From the NCBI RefSeq assembly GCF_020148105.1, contig NZ_JAHLZE010000004.1, positions 1 through 64,000 on the forward strand: DNA of 64,000 bases. The letters run 5' to 3'. The position numbers and the translations under genes are program-made. Shown here in pieces: positions 1 through 7,352 of the stretch. This stretch comes from Methanobrevibacter sp. TMH8 (GTDB taxonomy: Archaea; Methanobacteriota; Methanobacteria; Methanobacteriales; Methanobacteriaceae). Position 1 is the first letter of the stretch; each line of letters opens with the position of its first letter. The notes beneath the pieces were generated by a model. That model was given only the letters and a program-made list of their open reading frames with translations, ran no database searches and was not told the DNA's origin.

Positions 1-6
1 AATTTA

Positions 7-32
7 CTTCGTTTAACTTCAATTAAACGAAG
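7..32. repeat. 26-bp palindromic element, copy 1
   Basis: Perfect 10-bp inverted repeat CTTCGTTTAA / TTAAACGAAG with a 6-bp spacer. The same 10-6-10 layout and half-site recur at 21359-21384 and 21611-21636. It lies at the window edge, so the gene it serves cannot be seen. It may be an operator for a dimeric regulator or a dispersed palindromic repeat. Confidence 0.6.
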
Positions 33-421
33 AAAGAAAAAAACAGAAAATCACAAATCAACTTGTAATATGTTTTTTACTATAATATAATTAAGATATA
101 ATAATATATAAATATAACGATTTTGTAATAAATATTTTCCAATAGAAAATATGGATATATAAACCCAAAACAACAATAAGTAAATGAAAAAATAGGAAAA
201 CAAAATAATTTACATAAAAAATATAGCTGTCAAATTTTTTATTAAACATGAAAGTAATACTATTTAAAATTTAATCAGCTAAGAATAAACAATCTCATTT
301 TTAAAACTAAACTATATATTTATCACAATACAATTTAAAGTATATAATATAAAATGATAATTTAAAAAAATAATTTAATAAGAAAAATTATTATCACGAA
401 TCTTAAATTTTATGTCTTACA
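33..421. other. AT-rich intergenic region before glmM
   Basis: No open frame with a Shine-Dalgarno site and no RNA gene seen. It presumably carries the promoter of the downstream phosphohexomutase, but several TATA-like runs make it impossible to choose one by eye. Confidence 0.5.
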
Positions 422-436
422 ATGGAGGAAAAATTA

Positions 437-1825
437 ATGGCTATTAACAAAAGATTATTTGGAACATTTGGTGTGAGGAGAACAGCTAACGATGTTTTAA
501 CACCTGAATTTGCATCAAGATTAGCTGCAAGCTATGGAACTGTATTTCAAGGAAAGATAGCTATTGGAGGGGATACTAGAACAACCACGCATATGATAAA
601 AAATGCTATAGCTGCAGGACTTGCCTCTGCTGGATGTGATGTTATAGATCTTGGAATTCTTCCAACTCCTGCAGTACAATATGCAGTTAAAAATTATTAT
701 GATGGAGGAATAATAGTAACAGCTTCACACAACCCTCCAAAATACAATGGAATAAAGTTTGTAGATGAAAATGGAATAGGATTAAAAGATGAAGATGAAA
801 TAGCTATTGAAGACATTTATTTTGATAAAGAACCAAAACGTGCATCATGGAAATCAATTGGAAATCTTTTCAATAATGATAAAATAATTGAAGAATATAT
901 AGATGAAGTTCTAAAAAGAGTAAATGTTGAAGCTATTAAAAAAGCTAAATTAAAAGTTGTTCTTGATTGTGGATCAGGAGCAGGATGTTATACTGCACCA
1001 TACATACTTCAAAGACTTGGATGTGAATTAATAACCTTAAATTCTCAAGCAGATGGATTTTTCCCAGGACGAGATCCTGAACCAATTGAAGCAAACCTCC
1101 AAGATTTAATAGCTACTGTAAAAGATCTAGAAGCTGATATTGGTATTGCTCATGATGGTGATGCAGACAGAACAATATGTATTGATGAGAAAGGAAACTT
1201 TGTTCTTGGAGATAAATCATTTTCATTAGTTGAAAAAAGAATGTTAAATGAGAAAAATGAAGAAGGACTTCACAAAGATGCTAATAGTATTATTGTAACA
1301 ACAGTAGCTACTTCTACAGCTATCTATGATATAGCTAATGAAAACAATGGAGAAGTAATAGCTACCGCAGTAGGAGATCTCTTAGTAGCTAGAAAATTAA
1401 TGGAAGAAAATGGTCTATTTGGTGGAGAAGAAAATGGAGGACTTATTTTCCCCGATTTCGTTTATGGTAGAGATGCTGCATTATCAGCAGCTAAAATCTT
1501 AGAAATAATGGCTACAGAAAACAAAAAGCTATCAGAACTTGTAGCAGAACTTCCAGTATATTATTCAGAAAAAATGAAATCTGAATGTACAGATGATAAA
1601 AAACAAGAAGTAATGAATAACATAGCTGAAGAAGTCTCCAAACTTGGCTATGAAATAGACACAACAGATGGTGTTAAAATATTCAAAGATAATGGTTGGG
1701 TAATTATCAGACCTTCTGGAACAGAACCAATATTTAGATGTTTCTCTGAAAGTGATTCTCAAGAAAAAGCTACTGAAATGGCTAAATGGGGAATATCTTT
1801 AATTGAAAAATTTAAAAATCAGTAA
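437..1825 (+). CDS. glmM: Phosphohexomutase (phosphoglucosamine/phosphomannomutase family)
   Basis: Alpha-D-phosphohexomutase that moves phosphate between C6 and C1 of a hexose or hexosamine, supplying sugar-1-phosphates for nucleotide sugars. The catalytic serine loop TASHNP is near residue 97, the metal loop DGDADR near 240, the sugar loop GEENGG near 340 and the phosphate loop RPSGTEP near 426. The length of 462 residues is normal. I chose ATG 437 because the upstream in-frame ATG 422 overlaps the GGAGG Shine-Dalgarno site at 424-428. A paralogue lies at 8722-10134. The sugar loop here (GEENGG rather than GEPSG) suggests a different substrate from the paralogue, perhaps mannose or glucose phosphate, so the glmM symbol is family-level. 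It is transcribed alone. Confidence 0.85.
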   Translation: MAINKRLFGTFGVRRTANDVLTPEFASRLAASYGTVFQGKIAIGGDTRTTTHMIKNAIAAGLASAGCDVIDLGILPTPAVQYAVKNYYDGGIIVTASHNPPKYNGIKFVDENGIGLKDEDEIAIEDIYFDKEPKRASWKSIGNLFNNDKIIEEYIDEVLKRVNVEAIKKAKLKVVLDCGSGAGCYTAPYILQRLGCELITLNSQADGFFPGRDPEPIEANLQDLIATVKDLEADIGIAHDGDADRTICIDEKGNFVLGDKSFSLVEKRMLNEKNEEGLHKDANSIIVTTVATSTAIYDIANENNGEVIATAVGDLLVARKLMEENGLFGGEENGGLIFPDFVYGRDAALSAAKILEIMATENKKLSELVAELPVYYSEKMKSECTDDKKQEVMNNIAEEVSKLGYEIDTTDGVKIFKDNGWVIIRPSGTEPIFRCFSESDSQEKATEMAKWGISLIEKFKNQ

Positions 1826-1952
1826 TTAAAAACATTAATTGATATTTCATAACCCAATGAATATCAATTAAAATAAAAATAATAATAACAAATAGATCCT
1901 ATTTGGGTAAATAGATGAAATAAACATATTGACTACTATTTAGATTTAAATA

Positions 1953-2339
1953 TCAATGAATTCTTATAATTCCATCAACACGATCAAAATCACTATCAAA
2001 ACTAGCAATTTTTTGAATATTTAACTCTTTCATAATAGTAACAGCTGTACTATCAGCAAAAGATAAAGTAGCATCATATTTTAAATATTCAACAATAGTT
2101 TCATCAAATAAATTTTCATCTTTGTAAATCAAATGAGTATCTTTAATATAATTATAGACATTGATTGCTGCTTTTGCACCATGAAATTTTCCAACTAATG
2201 TGATTATTTCAGAAATTATAGGTTCTGAAGTTATTCTCTCTTCTTTTTTAATTTTAGGAAGTAGTTTAATAGCTTTATCATGCCACTGATCAACAGCTGA
2301 GGCCGTAGCTATTATAAAATTAGCATCAACAAAAATCAT
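1953..2339 (-). CDS. vapC: PIN-domain toxin VapC
   Basis: PIN-domain ribonuclease, the toxin of a type II toxin-antitoxin pair. It probably cleaves RNA with Mg2+ in the cytoplasm. The four acidic positions expected for the family are visible: Asp5 (VDAN), Glu44, Asp96 (SFADS) and Asp115/117 (SFDSDF). The 128-residue length is typical. It starts 11 bp after the stop of the AbrB-type antitoxin gene upstream, so the two are cotranscribed, antitoxin first. Nothing looks broken and all catalytic residues are present. The cellular target cannot be told from sequence. Confidence 0.85.
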   Translation of the reverse strand: MIFVDANFIIATASAVDQWHDKAIKLLPKIKKEERITSEPIISEIITLVGKFHGAKAAINVYNYIKDTHLIYKDENLFDETIVEYLKYDATLSFADSTAVTIMKELNIQKIASFDSDFDRVDGIIRIH

Positions 2340-2350
2340 CCAAAAACTCC

Positions 2351-2620
2351 TTATTTATTATTTTTTCTTTTTAAATTTTTTTTATTAATATCCATACCTT
2401 TATTATACATTTTTTTCAATTTAACACTATCATAGCTAAAATCACCTGTTAATGATCCAGCTATATCTTCATCAGTTATTTTTTTACGAATGTTAATTTT
2501 GATCCCTTCTTTAGTGTCAACCCATTCTATAATGTCATTAGGGCGAATATCATACTTTTTTCTAAATTCAGAAGGTACAACTGTCTGAAAAGCTTTAGAA
2601 ATCTTTGTAGTACTAATCAT
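2351..2620 (-). CDS. vapB: AbrB/SpoVT-type antitoxin (VapB-like)
   Basis: Antitoxin for the PIN toxin that follows it. Residues 1-45 form a swapped-hairpin AbrB/MazE DNA-binding domain, with the signature TTKISKAFQTVVPSEFRKKY and then an IRPNDIIEW strand. The Lys-rich C-terminal part, about residues 50-89, would wrap the toxin. The start is ATG 2620 with a GTGAT Shine-Dalgarno site. A palindrome and three 19-bp repeats sharing a TTTAT core lie directly upstream (2637-2756). This fits autorepression by the VapBC complex, as known for the family. Confidence 0.85.
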   Translation of the reverse strand: MISTTKISKAFQTVVPSEFRKKYDIRPNDIIEWVDTKEGIKINIRKKITDEDIAGSLTGDFSYDSVKLKKMYNKGMDINKKNLKRKNNK

Positions 2621-2636
2621 AATATCACTATTATAA

Positions 2637-2756
2637 TTTATGTTTCATAAAGTATATAATATTTTATAAATTAAATAGAGAAATAAATTTAAAATACAAT
2701 TTACTTTATGAAATTATATTTACTTTATAAAATTACATTCAATTTATAAAATTAAA
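2637..2756 (-). promoter_or_regulatory. Candidate vapBC operator array
   Basis: The palindrome TTTATG-TTT-CATAAA (2637-2651) lies just upstream of the antitoxin start, with a TATA-like run next to it. It is followed by three direct repeats with a TTTAT(g/a)AAAtT core at 2705, 2724 and 2743, period 19 bp. The palindrome contains the same core. Two turns of helix between repeats would suit cooperative binding by an AbrB-type dimer. Binding itself is inference. Confidence 0.5.
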
Positions 2757-3099
2757 AAATATATATTTTCTAAAATTATTAATCTTAATTTACAGTTAGA
2801 CACATATTAACTGTATATTATAGAGAATTAATAAAGATTGTTGAAATGATTTAGCTATTTTGCTTTAAATAAGGAAAATTGATGTCATATGAAAAAAAAT
2901 AATCTCATTTAAAAATTTATTTAATCCTTCTTTAAAAATAGTTTTTAATTCATCTAAATTTTGACAGAATGAGTTAGATTTTGTCTTTAATTTATTACCA
3001 AACATCTTAAATTTTGATTTTCTACTAGAAGTAATAAACTTATATTAGAACTAAATTAGTTTATGTTTTTAGTAAAAAAAGAGTAAAAATCAAAATCTA
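2757..3099. other. AT-rich intergenic region
   Basis: Separates the VapBC operator from the putative small RNA. No supported ORF or RNA gene is visible. Confidence 0.4.
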
Positions 3100-3135
3100 A
3101 ATTAATATATATTTATAATTGAAATAAATAAAAAA

Positions 3136-3225
3136 GAACGAATTTAAAAAAAAATGGAGTGAGATTCATTTTATAATGAATCTCGAAGCCCAGCGCCTAT
3201 ATTAATATTGATTTTTTTAATATAT
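3136..3225 (+). ncRNA. Candidate small RNA upstream of the tiny membrane-peptide gene
   Basis: A TATA-like run at about 3104-3119 predicts a start near 3136-3145. The segment then holds a perfect 10-bp hairpin (GAGATTCATT 3161-3170 with AATGAATCTC 3175-3184, loop TTAT), the motif GAAGCCCAGCGCC (3185-3197), and long T runs (3211-3236) of the kind that end archaeal transcripts. GAAGCC-AGCGC recurs in the leader of the downstream peptide gene (3338-3349), where its complement GGCTTC also lies. The RNA could therefore pair with that mRNA in trans. Both ends are inferred. The alternative is a remnant of a transposon end RNA. Confidence 0.4.
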
Positions 3226-3265
3226 AAATTTTTTTATTTTTAATACAATTTTTATGATCAGTAAT

Positions 3266-3275
3266 ATTTATATAA
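3266..3275 (+). promoter_or_regulatory. TATA box for the tiny peptide mRNA
   Basis: ATTTATATAA matches the archaeal TATA box. A start about 25 bp downstream (3295-3300) would put the first bases of the mRNA directly before ACTAAGCTCC (3305-3314), the segment that is complementary to the 3' end of the unit. Confidence 0.5.
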
Positions 3276-3304
3276 TAATTATTACATAATATTATTATGG
3301 TAAT

Positions 3305-3387
3305 ACTAAGCTCCTAAGCCGTTGAATTCTTTTAGGAGAAGCCTAGCGCTAATGGCTTCTCCACTATTAACAAAAGGAGGTGATAGT
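3305..3387 (+). promoter_or_regulatory. Structured 5' leader with mutually exclusive hairpins
   Basis: Hairpin A pairs CTCCTAA (3311-3317) with TTAGGAG (3332-3338). Hairpin B pairs GGAGAAGCC (3335-3343) with GGCTTCTCC (3354-3362), nine perfect pairs with loop TAGCGCTAAT. A and B share bases 3335-3338, so only one can form at a time. The loop of B contains the self-complementary octamer TAGCGCTA, suitable for loop-loop contact. The 5' segment ACTAAGCTCC (3305-3314) is also the exact complement of GGAGCTTAGT (3489-3498) past the stop codon. This is a switchable leader by inspection. Folding was not computed. Confidence 0.6.
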
Positions 3388-3477
3388 ATGTCAGATAATT
3401 TGAAAGCATTTTTAATGGATGTCTTTATGATAGTTATTATCTGTATTATTTACCTCCTAAGTAAATTATATAATTAA
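3388..3477 (+). CDS. 29-residue single-span membrane peptide, toxin-like
   Basis: Too short for usual gene callers. The Shine-Dalgarno site AGGAGGTGAT (3375-3384) complements the archaeal 16S 3' end perfectly over ten bases, three bases before the ATG. The peptide begins MSDNLKAF, has one hydrophobic span (about residues 9-24, LMDVFMIVIICIIYLL) and ends SKLYN. The codons for Tyr-Leu-Leu contain ACCTCCT (3452-3458), the complement of the Shine-Dalgarno core (3375-3381), so the ORF can mask its own start. Together with the structured leader and 5'-3' pairing this resembles bacterial type I toxins or holin-like toxins. Homology is not shown and toxicity is inference. It converges on the ASCH-TPR gene. 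Confidence 0.65.
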   Translation: MSDNLKAFLMDVFMIVIICIIYLLSKLYN

Positions 3478-3488
3478 CTAGGAGACGT

Positions 3489-3498
3489 GGAGCTTAGT
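3489..3498 (+). promoter_or_regulatory. 3' segment complementary to the mRNA 5' end
   Basis: GGAGCTTAGT is the exact reverse complement of 3305-3314. A second partner pair lies just inside: CTCCTAAGT (3456-3464) with ACTAGGAG (3477-3484), one bulge. A T-rich run follows. Long-range 5'-3' closure is a hallmark of translationally inert type I toxin mRNAs in bacteria. Confidence 0.5.
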
Positions 3499-3508
3499 GT
3501 ACCATATT

Positions 3509-4657
3509 TTATAAATTTTCTAGACATTCATCTCTTAGTACTTTAGCATCATCATTGTTAGGATTGATAGCTAAAACCTGAGTGAATGCTTCAGTAGCTT
3601 CTTGAAATCTATTTAATTCCATTAAAACTACACCCTTATTCAGAATAAAATAGCTAGGATCTTGAGAATTATTTTTAGCTATTTCAATAGCCATATCATA
3701 AGAATCTAAAGCTTCATCAAACCTTCCAAGATCTAAAAGAGCATTACCTTTCCTATTTTGTGCTTCAGCATCGATATCTTCTTCATCGAAACATAATTCT
3801 AATGCTTTATCATAAGAATCTAAAGCTTCTTCAGGCATTTCCATTTCTGAAAGTAAATTTCCACGAGCATTCCATACTTCTGGATTTTTATTGTCTATTT
3901 TTAATAAATCATCATAAATATCTAAAGCTTCTTCAAATTTTCCTAAAACTTCTAAAATAAATCCTCTCCAATATAAAACAACAGAATTTTTAGAATTTAA
4001 ATCCATAGCTTTATCATTAGCATCTAATGCTTTTTCAGAATCTCCAAAATTCAAAAGAGCTATAGCTTTATTATTCCAGATATACTCATTATCAGGATCA
4101 ATTTCTAATGCTTTATCATAACACTCAATTGCCTCTTCAAATTTTCCTAAACGAGTTAAATTATCTCCTTTTTTATTTAAAAGGTAAATATCATTAGGAT
4201 CAAATTTTAAAGCAGCTGTATAACACATAGCTGATTTATCATATTTTCCACTATCAAATAAAATATCAGCTCTTTGAGTTACCATAGCTTTCTCATCAAT
4301 ATGTTCTCCTTCCCATTCATCAATATCTAACTTTTCAAAATGGATTATCTGAAACATATCTTCATCATCTATATTATTAATATACATTTTTTTAAATTCT
4401 CTAATCATATCTTGAGAATTTTCATATCCTTCTTCTTTAGCTAATTTATCATTGTTTTTTAAATCTTTAAAAGAAATTAATTGGACATCAGTGACTTTAG
4501 CTTCAAATATTTTTTTTTTCTCTTTTGAAACTAAATTCCAGTAACAATGAAGTCTATCTCCAACTTTAAGAGGATTTTTCCATAACTTCCTAATAGTCAT
4601 TGTTTTTTTGCCAGTGATTAAATCTATATCTTGGCTTCCAAATGATATAATTGGCAT
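3509..4657 (-). CDS. ASCH domain fused to tetratricopeptide repeats
   Basis: Residues 1-110 look like an ASCH domain (beta-barrel of the PUA-like fold, RNA-related): the opening MPIISFGSQDIDLITGKKTMTIR and the KVGDRLHCYW segment fit. Residues 128-382 are about seven TPR units with the usual pattern of a conserved Gly/Ala, then EEALxxYDKALEIDP. The TPR part would be a protein-binding scaffold. The protein is 382 residues, cytoplasmic, with no signal peptide. It starts 3 bp after the stop of the radical-SAM activase gene upstream, so the two are probably cotranscribed. The combined function is unknown. An RNA- or nucleotide-binding head on a TPR scaffold is inference. Confidence 0.75.
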   Translation of the reverse strand: MPIISFGSQDIDLITGKKTMTIRKLWKNPLKVGDRLHCYWNLVSKEKKKIFEAKVTDVQLISFKDLKNNDKLAKEEGYENSQDMIREFKKMYINNIDDEDMFQIIHFEKLDIDEWEGEHIDEKAMVTQRADILFDSGKYDKSAMCYTAALKFDPNDIYLLNKKGDNLTRLGKFEEAIECYDKALEIDPDNEYIWNNKAIALLNFGDSEKALDANDKAMDLNSKNSVVLYWRGFILEVLGKFEEALDIYDDLLKIDNKNPEVWNARGNLLSEMEMPEEALDSYDKALELCFDEEDIDAEAQNRKGNALLDLGRFDEALDSYDMAIEIAKNNSQDPSYFILNKGVVLMELNRFQEATEAFTQVLAINPNNDDAKVLRDECLENL

Positions 4658-4660
4658 GAC

Positions 4661-5359
4661 TTAAATACACTCCTCACCAAATTCAGCTGTCTTTACTTTA
4701 ACTTTATTTAATACAGGTTTAATTTCTTTAGCTAATTTTCTTAGTTCATTTGGATTAGGGCTTTCTATTTTTTCTAACCTTTCATCCAAAACACTTTTAT
4801 TTCTAAATTGTTGTAATGTATAAAGATCACATTCTATCTCATTAGAAATTTGTTTAATGTCATCATGATCTAAAAGTGTTGGAACATACGTAGTTCTACA
4901 CTCTAAAAAAGTATTATCACTATTATTTGCTATTTTCATACTTTTTTTGACATTATTTCCAATATCAGTACCTATAATCTCCTTATATTTGTCAAAAGGA
5001 GCTTTGATATCAATAGCTATATAATCAGTATACTTTAAAATTTCATCTAAACGTTTAGGATAACAACCACTAGTATCTACCTTAGTTTTAAGTCCTAAAG
5101 ATTTTGCATATTTTAATATTTTAATAACATCTCCAGAGTGAACTAGTGGCTCTCCTCCAGATACTACAACTGCATCAATATAATCTTGCGAATCATCAAT
5201 AAGTTCAAATATTTCTTGTAATGATGTTTCCTCACCATTTTCTAATAATTCGCTGTTCTGACAATATGGGCATCTTAAAGGACATTTAGCCATGAAGATA
5301 ACTAGAGATATCTTTCCATCATACTCAATTGAAGATATTATTGTTCCTCCAACTTCCAT
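4661..5359 (-). CDS. nrdG: Radical-SAM activating enzyme, NrdG type
   Basis: Short radical-SAM protein, probably the activase that makes the glycyl radical on anaerobic ribonucleotide reductase. The cluster motif CxxxCxxC is at Cys26, Cys30 and Cys33 (KCPLRCPYCQN), and the SAM-binding SGGEP is near residue 67-71. At 232 residues it matches the archaeal NrdG/PflA-like group. No reductase or other glycyl radical enzyme is adjacent, so the substrate is assigned by family only. It is followed closely by the ASCH-TPR gene. The start is ATG 5359, preceded by GTGG. Confidence 0.75.
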   Translation of the reverse strand: MEVGGTIISSIEYDGKISLVIFMAKCPLRCPYCQNSELLENGEETSLQEIFELIDDSQDYIDAVVVSGGEPLVHSGDVIKILKYAKSLGLKTKVDTSGCYPKRLDEILKYTDYIAIDIKAPFDKYKEIIGTDIGNNVKKSMKIANNSDNTFLECRTTYVPTLLDHDDIKQISNEIECDLYTLQQFRNKSVLDERLEKIESPNPNELRKLAKEIKPVLNKVKVKTAEFGEECI

Positions 5360-5465
5360 AAAACCACATATTAAAATTAAATATTAAATATTATATATAA
5401 ATATTATATATTAATGATTAATTGTTAATTACTTAATTATATAACTACTAATTATTAATTATTTA

Positions 5466-5524
5466 ATTACCTAATTACCTAATTACTTAATAACTTAATA
5501 ACTTAATAACTTAATAACTTAATA
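5466..5524. repeat. 8-bp tandem repeat overlapping the hisC stop
   Basis: About seven units: two of attaccta grading into five exact copies of acttaata (5485-5524). The repeat supplies the last four codons and the stop of hisC (5511-5524). It is probably slipped-strand expansion. Unit number may vary between strains. Confidence 0.8.
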
Positions 5525-6620
5525 AGTCATTCATAATCTTTATAAACTTTTTATTTTCTTCCATAGTTCCAATACTGGCTCTAATCCAATATTCATCCAA
5601 ACCTTTAAAAGAAGTACAATCTCTAACTATAACTCCTTTTTCAAGTAATTTTCGAGATAATTCAGCAGCGGTATATCCAGTTTCTCTTACTCCCATAAGT
5701 ATATAATTAGAATAAGATTTAAAAACATTTAAAGGTTTTATTTTAGATAATTCTTCAAATAAGAAATCTCTACTTTCAATCCCATTTTTTATTGATTGTT
5801 CGATATATTCTTTATCTTTAAGAGTATTTAATGCAGCAAAATATGATAAACGAGTGAGAGAAAAGACTGGTTTTATCCTATGCATAAATTCTATCATTTC
5901 ACTATTAGCTAAAGCATATCCAATTCTCATACCCGCTAATCCTAAAACTTTAGACATAGTTCTCATTATAAAGACATTAGAGTACTCATTAATAAGGTTT
6001 ACATTATTAACTTCAGAATATTCAAAGTAAGCTTCATCTACAACAACAATAATATCTTTATTTTTAGTAGCTTCTAAAACCTTTATGATATCACTTTGAG
6101 GAATCAATGTACCAGTAGGGTTGTTAGGACTACATAAAAATATCATTTTTGTTTTTTCAGTAATAGCAGATAAAATAGAATCAAGATTAAGAACATTATT
6201 ATCTAAGTCCCATTTTCCATAAACAGGAACTGCACCATATGGTTTGAACAAAAATTCATAATACATATAAGATGGAATTGGAACAATAAATTCATCTCCA
6301 GGTTCTATGAAAGTTTTTGCTAAAACATCAATAATTTCATCAGCACCATCTCCACCAACAATAACCTCTGAAACATCTACTCCAGAATATTTTGCAATTT
6401 CCTCTTCCAAGCTAGACAAATCAGATTCAGGATAACGGTTCATTCCAGACACTTCTTTAGAAACAGCTTCAATAGCTTTTTTTGAAGGACCCCATGGATT
6501 TTCATTAGATCCCAATTTGATTATATCTTCTTTTTTCAAACCAAATTCTGCAACTATTTCATCTTGTGATCTTCCAGGAACATATGGATCTAATTCTTCT
6601 ATTACTTTTCTTATTTTCAT
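5511..6620 (-). CDS. hisC: Histidinol-phosphate aminotransferase
   Basis: PLP enzyme of histidine synthesis that converts imidazole acetol-phosphate and glutamate to histidinol phosphate. It is a fold type I aminotransferase. Visible motifs are SNENPWGPS (38-46), SPNNPTG (164-170), DEAYFE (195-200), the PLP lysine Lys224 in [10 protein letters not shown], and Arg232 in MRIGYA. Full length at 369 residues. Shine-Dalgarno AAGGT precedes ATG 6620. No other his genes are nearby, as is common in archaea. The last codons lie within an 8-bp tandem repeat, so the C-terminal tail could vary. Confidence 0.92.
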   Translation of the reverse strand: MKIRKVIEELDPYVPGRSQDEIVAEFGLKKEDIIKLGSNENPWGPSKKAIEAVSKEVSGMNRYPESDLSSLEEEIAKYSGVDVSEVIVGGDGADEIIDVLAKTFIEPGDEFIVPIPSYMYYEFLFKPYGAVPVYGKWDLDNNVLNLDSILSAITEKTKMIFLCSPNNPTGTLIPQSDIIKVLEATKNKDIIVVVDEAYFEYSEVNNVNLINEYSNVFIMRTMSKVLGLAGMRIGYALANSEMIEFMHRIKPVFSLTRLSYFAALNTLKDKEYIEQSIKNGIESRDFLFEELSKIKPLNVFKSYSNYILMGVRETGYTAAELSRKLLEKGVIVRDCTSFKGLDEYWIRASIGTMEENKKFIKIMNDLLSY

Positions 6621-6804
6621 GTTTTTACCTTAAATTAAATTAAAAAATAAATTAAAAATTGAATAAAAATTAAGTTGAACTTAAAAATTTAATTGATATT
6701 AAATTAAAATTGATATTATTATATAATTTAATCTCAAATATATTAATATCAATAATATAATAACTAAATTATTAATATAAACATATCTAGTATCAAATGG
6801 ATTA

Positions 6805-7323
6805 TTATAAAGATATTGAAAATTGATGTTCTTTAGCTAATTCTACATAAATTAAAGCATTTACTTTTAATTTTTCTACTTCTTCATCAGTTAATTCTCT
6901 TATCAATTTCGCAGGAGTACCTAATATCAAACTTTTATCTGGAAATTCTTTTCCTTGAGTTACTACAGAACCTGCTCCAACTAAAGAATCATTTCCTATT
7001 TTTGCATCATTTAAAATTGTTGAATTCATTCCAATAATAACATTTTCACCAATCTGACAACCATGAACAATTGCTCCATGCCCTATTGAAACATAATCCC
7101 CCAAAGTAGTAGTTAAAGTATCTGAACAATGAATAATACAATTATCTTGTACATTAGAATTTTTTCCTATAACAATAGGTCCCCTATCTCCTCTTATAAC
7201 AGCATTATACCATACAGAAGATTCTTCACCTATGGTTACATCACCAATTATATGAGAGCCTTTAAATAACTTTACAGAATCATCAATATTCGGTTTAATA
7301 CCTTTTGAATTATTATTTGTCAT
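6805..7323 (-). CDS. Gamma-carbonic-anhydrase-like hexapeptide-repeat protein
   Basis: Left-handed beta-helix protein of the gamma-CA/YrdA/PaaY family, usually a trimer with a metal between subunits. The three metal histidines are in place: His65 (CIIHC), His82 and His87 (GHGAIVHG). Hexapeptide repeats fill residues 20-140 and a C-terminal helix ends at 172. Such short members lack the acidic loop of the active Cam enzyme, so CO2 hydration is uncertain; metal-dependent acyl transfer is another possibility. It is the last gene of the minus-strand group with the sugar nucleotidylyltransferase, 29 bp downstream of it. Confidence 0.85.
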   Translation of the reverse strand: MTNNNSKGIKPNIDDSVKLFKGSHIIGDVTIGEESSVWYNAVIRGDRGPIVIGKNSNVQDNCIIHCSDTLTTTLGDYVSIGHGAIVHGCQIGENVIIGMNSTILNDAKIGNDSLVGAGSVVTQGKEFPDKSLILGTPAKLIRELTDEEVEKLKVNALIYVELAKEHQFSISL

Positions 7324-7352
7324 TATAATCCCTAACTAAAATATATTTTTGT

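Noticed and set aside
3161-3200. tRNA-like gene
   Set aside because: The hairpin and G/C motif do not give a cloverleaf, T-loop GTTCRA or acceptor stem.
6805-7323. Assigning proven gamma-carbonic anhydrase (Cam) activity
   Set aside because: Zinc histidines are present, but the acidic loop of Cam is absent; only family membership is supported.
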